Shown here: one piece after another, positions 58,351 through 64,000 of the stretch | Layout: each line of letters starts with the position of its first letter | How positions within the stretch are numbered: the first letter of the stretch is position 1 | Assembly (NCBI GenBank): GCA_023333565.1 | Contig: JAJKFH010003045.1 | Coordinates: forward strand, 186,001 to 250,000 | Length of the DNA stretch: 64,000 nt | DNA from: Puffinus mauretanicus | Taxonomy: Eukaryota; Chordata; Aves; Procellariiformes; Procellariidae | Direction of reading: 5' to 3' | The notes under the pieces: generated by a model | What the model saw: only the letters and a program-made list of their open reading frames with translations | What the model was told of the DNA's origin: nothing | Database searches by the model: none | Program-made: the position numbers and the translations under genes

Positions 58351-61300
58351 GTTGACTTGACCTGACAATGTTCTAGCTTTCTGACCTGACGTATTTCTTA
58401 CCCCCGCCCCCATTGCTAAATGGCAAATGTCAAATCTCTGCATTTAACAAGGTGTACGCATACATGCTGTGTTTTCGCAAATACCTGTGTGTATTTAAAA
58501 CATGAATACATTGTACTGGGAATTATTCCACATTAGGGGATAGTGGGGCTTAATTCTGAGCCCTGTGCTCTATGTTCATCTTCTGGATTGGAAACTTTTG
58601 AGTGGAAAAATGATTAATGACTCGGCTGCTTTCAATTGCTGTTGCTGCTAACGTGCAGTTTGGACTCAGAGCCAAGTAACTTAGGTGGCGAGTAGCAGGG
58701 GTGTGTTTAACTGTGTGTGTTAATATATTTTCTTTATGCTGCATCTAGTCATTTCTGCTGGAACACAGATTTCCTCCAGGAAACCTGCTTATATGGGCTT
58801 TGGGTATGCTTTAACATAAGAGGCCTTTATTTTTCCCACCCTGCTTAGCAAGCTCTGACTCCAGTCACTACTTTGACTTGTGTGGTTGAAGTCCTGCCTT
58901 CCTGTGAGCAAAAGTGGAACCAGAGCCAAGGCTGCTCCGTCCTGCGCTGGGAAACGGAGCCTGTACTGACATCTGCAACAGCGAACTTGCTTGTTCAGGC
59001 ATGTAGCTGGGGGAGGGGAGACAGCACTTCTGGAGATGGGGAAATAAGGAGGATGATTTGTGGGCTGAGAAGTTTTAAAAATGATACTCTTGGTTCCTTC
59101 TGTCTAGCTTGAATTTTATTTTTTTTTTTTTAAAGTGTGGATGCAATTTATTTCTCTTGGGTTGTTTAAAAGCGCTGTTAGAACGGGGTAAACGCTAGGT
59201 CAAAATGAGCAGGCTTCTGCCCGGGGATGGGAACAGATGGAGCTGGTCTCTGCAGTTCTGAAAGCTTGGGCTACCCGACTGGAGCACAAGTAAGGTGAGT
59301 TCATCGTGTACTCCTGGTACTTGGGCATAGCTGGCATTGACTGTGAAATGGTTATTGTTTGACACTGCCAGTTACTCGTGAAACAACAGAAGCTGAGTTG
59401 AAGCATAGCAATTTAAGCTGGCGTTGCCTCTGCAGTTTTGGATTCAAGCCTAATCTGGTGGAAAGGGCTTGACCTGCCTCAGTGCTACTGAAACCCTCTG
59501 TGTGTCTGGATTACTGTCACAGCGGTCATGCATGGGCCCACACCGTGGAGGCTGGCGAAAGCTGGGCCTTGATTATTTAAAACAGAAAGAAGCTTCCTTA
59601 ACTTGAGTGAAGGGAGAACTCTGCTCTGTTGCTAGGAATCGAGCGGTTATAATTAGTCTGTTCTTCTTTAGAAGCATATCTGTGCAGTGCGATGGGTTAG
59701 CACATATATCTGCCCAGGAAGAGATTTTGCAGATCTCCTACCCAGAAGTAGTGCCTGCTGCGGTGGGGTCCGTGTCCTCCTGCAAAGTACGGGCTGGGGA
59801 ATCCCACACGGCAGTTCTTGCGTTTAGTCCAAACAGTTGGGGTTGAATTAAAGGCTTTTTTTAAGAGGACCCTCCAGTCTTTTGGCTTTTAAAATTCCAA
59901 GCCATGGAGTCCTCCGGCATTCCTGTTGAGTTGTAACTGGTCAGTCATCCTTTATGTCTGGCACTATGGAAATAACGCTGGCAGTGGAGCAAAGACTGCA
60001 ACCAGTAGTTGGCCATCTGCCATGAAAGGGTGCCTCCCCCCTCATGCCCACCCACTCCGGCTGCAGCAGTGGATACATTCTCTTCTAACTGTGTACTTAT
60101 TTTTAGTGATTATTGTTTCATTTAATTTAGCGATTTCATCTGCATCTCTAGGTGTTGGCAGCACCTGCAGGGGTCTAACAGGTAAATTCTAAAGATAGAT
60201 GAGCAAGCACTGCTGTTTTGTAATTCTTTGTTTATTAGAACTTTATGAAAACCTGTCGTTCTTTTTTTTTTTTTTAATTCACATGTAAATGTTGGGTCTG
60301 GGCTGATGCATTGATGGCCCTTGACTGTTTTTTGTTTAATTGGCACAGTTGCACGGCACTCAGATGTGCAGTAACTGGCTGGGGAGACAGCTAGATGCTA
60401 CAGTTACTGGGTTTTTTTTAATCGCCTCTAAATGTGACGATCAGTCCTCCCTCAGGGTGTGTGTATTGCTGCTGCCCTTTTCTGTGACAGCATGTGTCCC
60501 AGATCCCATCCGCGGTCAGGTGGAGGAAAAGACAGCTCTTGCCTCTTTTTCAGGTGGAACATGTGTGGTGTGCCTTTCCTTCAGTGTGAGACTGTGTTTG
60601 AGACTTAGTCCCACATAAAGTAATAAAGAAAAAACGAATGCGTGTCTTTTCATCCTGTGTCGAAACCCAGCTGGTAAACTCTGCTGTTAATTTTCTGCTG
60701 GGATTTGGATGAAAGCATGGCACACGGGGAGGGAGTCTGCTGCCTGCAATGTGTTTGAGCAGAGCAGGGGACGGCCCCAGCTCCTTCCCACCGGGGCAGT
60801 GCAAGGAGGAGGAAGGAGATTTTAACTCTGTGTGTGCAGCAGCAAACTCTAGTGGAAGGGTGCAGGGTTAAAACACTTGTTCCGATCAGGATCAACTCAA
60901 TTAAAGGTCAAGACTCTTTCTGCCTTTTTTGTGGGCAAGACACCCTTTCCTCACACTGGCAACAACAGAAAAATAGCATCTTGGAAAAATGTGAGATTTC
61001 CTTCTGGTAGTAGGCAGAGAGGGAAAAACAGTTGCTGAGCATCTCTCTCTCCCCTCTCTTGTTTAATATAGTTTAGTCATCTGTAAGTTGTAGTGAGTAA
61101 CTTACAGCCACTGTCTTGCCAGACTGCATGAATTATAGATAGCTCTTTTATGAGTTTTCGTGTTGACTCCAGCAATTAGTATGCGTTGGACATAGTTATC
61201 TTTATGGCATCTACAGTAGTGTAGGTTTCAGCTCCTCTGACTTTTTAATTGCTTTCTGTTTTAGCAATCAGTCATCTGCCTGTCTTGCTAAGGAATGCAA

Positions 61301-61402
61301 AGAAAACACAACCAGCTTGGTAGAAACTTATAGTTCAGTGTGGAGCATCAGGTTTAAAATGATGTGGTTTACCAGAAGATAAAAATTACATAAATAGAGG
61401 AT

Positions 61403-61457
61403 CTTTTTTCTCTCTTTTTTCCTTTTTTTTTTTTTTTTTTTCTTTCACACATGTGTG
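61403..61457. repeat. pyrimidine tract with T(19), then CACACATGTGTG palindrome
   Basis: A TC-rich tract from about 61403 contains nineteen consecutive T (61423-61441) and is followed at 61446-61457 by the perfect palindrome CACACATGTGTG, extended by GTGTGACACACAG. No transposon body is attached. Confidence 0.9.
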
Positions 61458-63242
61458 TGTGACACACAGTAGTGCCAGAAGGTTCCACATATGTTGGGGT
61501 CCCACTCTGGTAGATGAACGGCTCAGGAGCCTGTGCCTTTATTACAGTAAAGCTACAGGCATAAACTTCATGATTTTGAGCCATATCTACTTAATGCAGA
61601 TCAGCAGACCTGCGTGGATCTTTGCACATCTGTGTACTCTGAACTCTTGGTCGCTGTTGGCACCTGTGGGTGCCATCTTCTGTTCAATACCTCCGCTTGC
61701 TCTGTCTTGAATGGCCAAGTGGTTTCCTGAGTCTCTTCTCCCCTTGTGCATGGTTGTCTGTCAGTCCTTCCTGTCTGCAGAAGTGTTTTGTAGGTGTGAA
61801 AGGAGAGTTTGTCAGTCTGCTGTTCGATTCTGTTGAGGCTGGGGTAATCTAATTTAGATAACTTCTAGCTTCAAAAGTTGATGGGGAGGAGCAGGGAGCA
61901 TTTGAAAGCCACCGTAACTTGACTTACGGCAGTCACAGGTTGCAGTATGTAAAAAAATTTTTATTTTCATAAGTACTGTGTGCTGAAACAACTCTAACTT
62001 TCAGTACTCCCAAACAGCTGCAGAAACAATAGTCCTACATCACGACTGTGCCTTCCTAGTGGTGTTTGTGGGGTTTGGTTTGAGTGCTGGTATTTTAATA
62101 TATATAGTAGTTGAGAATAATTGTGTCTGCAGCTAAAACATATTCCCTCATCTGACTGCAGTTGAAAAGTTCATGTGCTGTTTCATTGCTTCCACTGTTC
62201 ATTTAATCATACCGTGCAAACATAAGATTAATTTCTCAAAGCAGAGTCGTGCTGGTGTGAAGAAGGAAATAACTCGGTCCGGTGACGCCTTGCATTCCTG
62301 TTAGGATGGATCGCGCCGAGCAGAGTGACTCACTTCAGTGGCGTAGTGCTGATGTTATGCCGGCTGGTGAAGCAATTGCCTGCTGCTCTGAATTTGAGCA
62401 GGGCCTGCACAAGGAGGGTTGTTTAAAGCCTGCTTACATGTGAATTGGCAGGAGATTATTTTAGGAAGAAGAGAATTTGCACAGTCAGCTAGGCTACGGT
62501 GAGGGAGACGGCCGCCCTCTGTAACCGCTCGTATGGCTCCGGTATCACTCTCAGCTCTGCTGCAAAGCCCTGGAGAGGTGGGTGTAATTCTGTCAGGACA
62601 GAAGCCAACATAAGTTTAAAGTTTAAACGATGTTGGGTTTGAGGGTAGACTGTGTCTCTATCACAGTGGGAGGACTCACGTAAGCAGGTTTTTTGTTTTC
62701 CCTTTAAATATATAGTGGGAAGAGGCTCTTGGGAACTCTCTAGAATAGTGCTGCTGTTACAGGGGATAACTTCTGTAGAACCAGCCTCTTAATTTTTTGG
62801 GTTTAAGGATTTCTCACACCTCCCATCTCCAAACAGATGAAATACCTGTTGTAACTCCAAACATAAGACTTTCATGAGGAGAAGGGTCTGGGAGCTTGAG
62901 TGATGGAGAAGAAAGGAGAAGGTGTATTGTAGGCTTTGCCCACATGAAAGTTGCAGTTATCAAATAGGTGTAAAACAATATTGTTTGTTAAACGATGTAA
63001 CTTCTCAACAGTTACTTGGTCATTCAGGGAATAATGTAAGATAAACAAGAGCTTGTACTGCCAGTTTCTAGCCCTGCGGTAAAACAGCAATTTACTTGTG
63101 CTCTATCCTTTCCGACTGAGGGATTTTGAAAAACCCTCTTATATTGAAGAAACTGTGAGCAGATGTCCCTGGGGTTTTGCACTGGTGGAACTGAGAGTGA
63201 GGATGCTTGACATCCAGAGGTTTTTCTTATGTTTTCGTGGTC

Positions 63243-63259
63243 TTTTTTTTTTTTTTTTT
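63243..63259. repeat. T(17) run
   Basis: Seventeen consecutive T inside a pyrimidine-rich region that continues with TTCTTTTTCCTTCCCCC. A polypyrimidine tract of this kind could support a 3' splice site, but the first following AG dinucleotides do not open a recognisable frame. Confidence 0.9.
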
Positions 63260-64000
63260 GCTTATGTTCTTTTTCCTTCCCCCAGTGCTAGGCCAGCCTC
63301 TGCCTGTAAACTGGGGGGGGTTTCTTCCTCTTCTCACTTCTTTTTCTCCAGCCTGGAGCTACATGCTGCTCTATTCTCTTCCTTGTACCACCCTTTGGTC
63401 TGATGTTGCATCCATTCTCCCATACACTAGACATTACTCTGTCCCCTGCTTAGTCCCGTGCCTCTGACAGCAGGTAGCAAGCACCGATTCTCACCTCTCT
63501 GCTCGGTGGGAGAGGGACCCGGCAGTGAGGCAGTCTCCCCTGCCATCTTAGCCATGCCTGCAGCTCCAGGAAGTCTGGCCGGTGGGGGAATCTTTGGATG
63601 CACCTTTATTCAAACCCCTGTGGGTGTAAACCAGGGTGTTACAGCAGCAAATGTGGTGCCTGCTCCTGGGGGAGGGCCGTTTGGCAGGCATAGAGCTGCT
63701 AACATTCATTCTCCTTCTGCTTCCCTATTTGCAGCATATTCCTATTTAACCATTCTCATGGTTAAATAAGCATCAATGCAAAGAACGCAACTCTTATGTG
63801 GCACTTCTGCTTATGTCGTTTCAAGTGCTTTAGTTGTGCCAGTTCAGTACTAGCCACTGACACTGCGATGTGCAAAGCCCATCAGCGAGGCCTCAATATC
63901 TTCATGTTGCACAAGATATGTGCGCAGCAGTGGCTGCCAAATTTACCAGTTGGGTTTTCCAAGTGACTTTTTTCCACTGCTTAGACAGGGAGAGTAGTTG

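Larger units (their letters stand above)
20797..64000 (+). other. probable long first intron (hypothesis)
   Basis: This follows the donor at 20797. No matching acceptor or second exon can be assigned with confidence before the end of the window. Supporting signs are that the five CR1 copies with the clearest matches lie on the minus strand, and that all eleven homopolymer runs of 13 or more are T on the + strand. Both patterns are known for transcribed strands of vertebrate introns. The true intron could end earlier if one of the candidate exons at 44694 or 55688 is real. Confidence 0.4.
58351..64000. other. presumed intronic sequence, no gene seen
   Basis: Unique sequence carrying four of the long T runs (59119-59131, 60262-60275, 61423-61441, 63243-63259). 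A donor word GTAAG followed by GTGAGT lies at about 59294 and AACAG followed by GTAAAT at about 60180, neither next to a recognisable coding frame. The plus frame 63458-63769 (103 codons) has no domain. The window ends without a clear second exon. Confidence 0.5.

Noticed and set aside
63458..63769. 103-codon plus frame rich in Gly, Ala and Pro
   Set aside because: Chance-length frame without domain or splice support.
1..64000. CRISPR arrays, prokaryotic operons, LTR retroviruses or solo LTRs, tRNA and rRNA genes
   Set aside because: No regularly spaced repeats, no packed coding genes, no paired long terminal repeats or retroviral gag/pol/env motifs, and no convincing structural RNA were seen by eye. 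A weak solo LTR could still have been missed.

Overview
The window looks like avian nuclear DNA. Its only clear repeat family is the CR1 non-LTR retrotransposon, present as several 5'-truncated copies ending in the CR1 3' signature (on this strand 'aatcatagaat' followed by 'ggttggaagggacc'-type sequence). No tRNA-derived SINEs, Alu-like elements or bacterial-type gene packing are visible. Background composition is moderately AT-rich and flat, with one sharp CpG island. A neognath bird is the best guess. A crocodilian or turtle cannot be fully excluded without a search. || Layout. 1-20.2 kb is AT-rich unique sequence without a recognisable gene, holding one badly decayed CR1-like fragment (about 3.4 kb), a palindromic relic repeat (about 15.9 kb) and an unassigned open stretch (about 18.8 kb). 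20.2-21.05 kb is a CpG island with a CCAAT box, GC boxes and a consensus splice donor on the + strand. I read it as a promoter and untranslated first exon of an unidentified + strand gene. 21-64 kb is then probably a long first intron. It holds five CR1 copies on the minus strand (21.3, 38.2-40.6, 40.7-41.9, 49.1-50.0 and 52.5-53.8 kb), one older CR1 on the plus strand (33.5-34.4 kb), short simple repeats, eleven long T runs, and several AT-rich blocks with clustered homeodomain/POU-like words at 26.4-27.1, 54.4-54.6 and 57.8-58.35 kb that may be conserved enhancers. || The only clearly recognisable protein-coding material is broken CR1 ORF2 (end of the endonuclease, reverse transcriptase and C-terminal part). 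All copies carry stops, frameshifts, deletions or loss of a catalytic residue, and none looks active. No host protein exon can be named. Three splice-bounded short segments (18.8, 44.69 and 55.69 kb) are recorded as weak exon candidates only. || Two independent strand asymmetries support + strand transcription to the right of the CpG island. All the better-preserved CR1 copies there lie antisense, and every homopolymer run of 13 or more is T on the + strand, beginning at the island. I found no new biological system. The best leads are the unidentified promoter, the candidate microexons and the putative conserved non-coding blocks.
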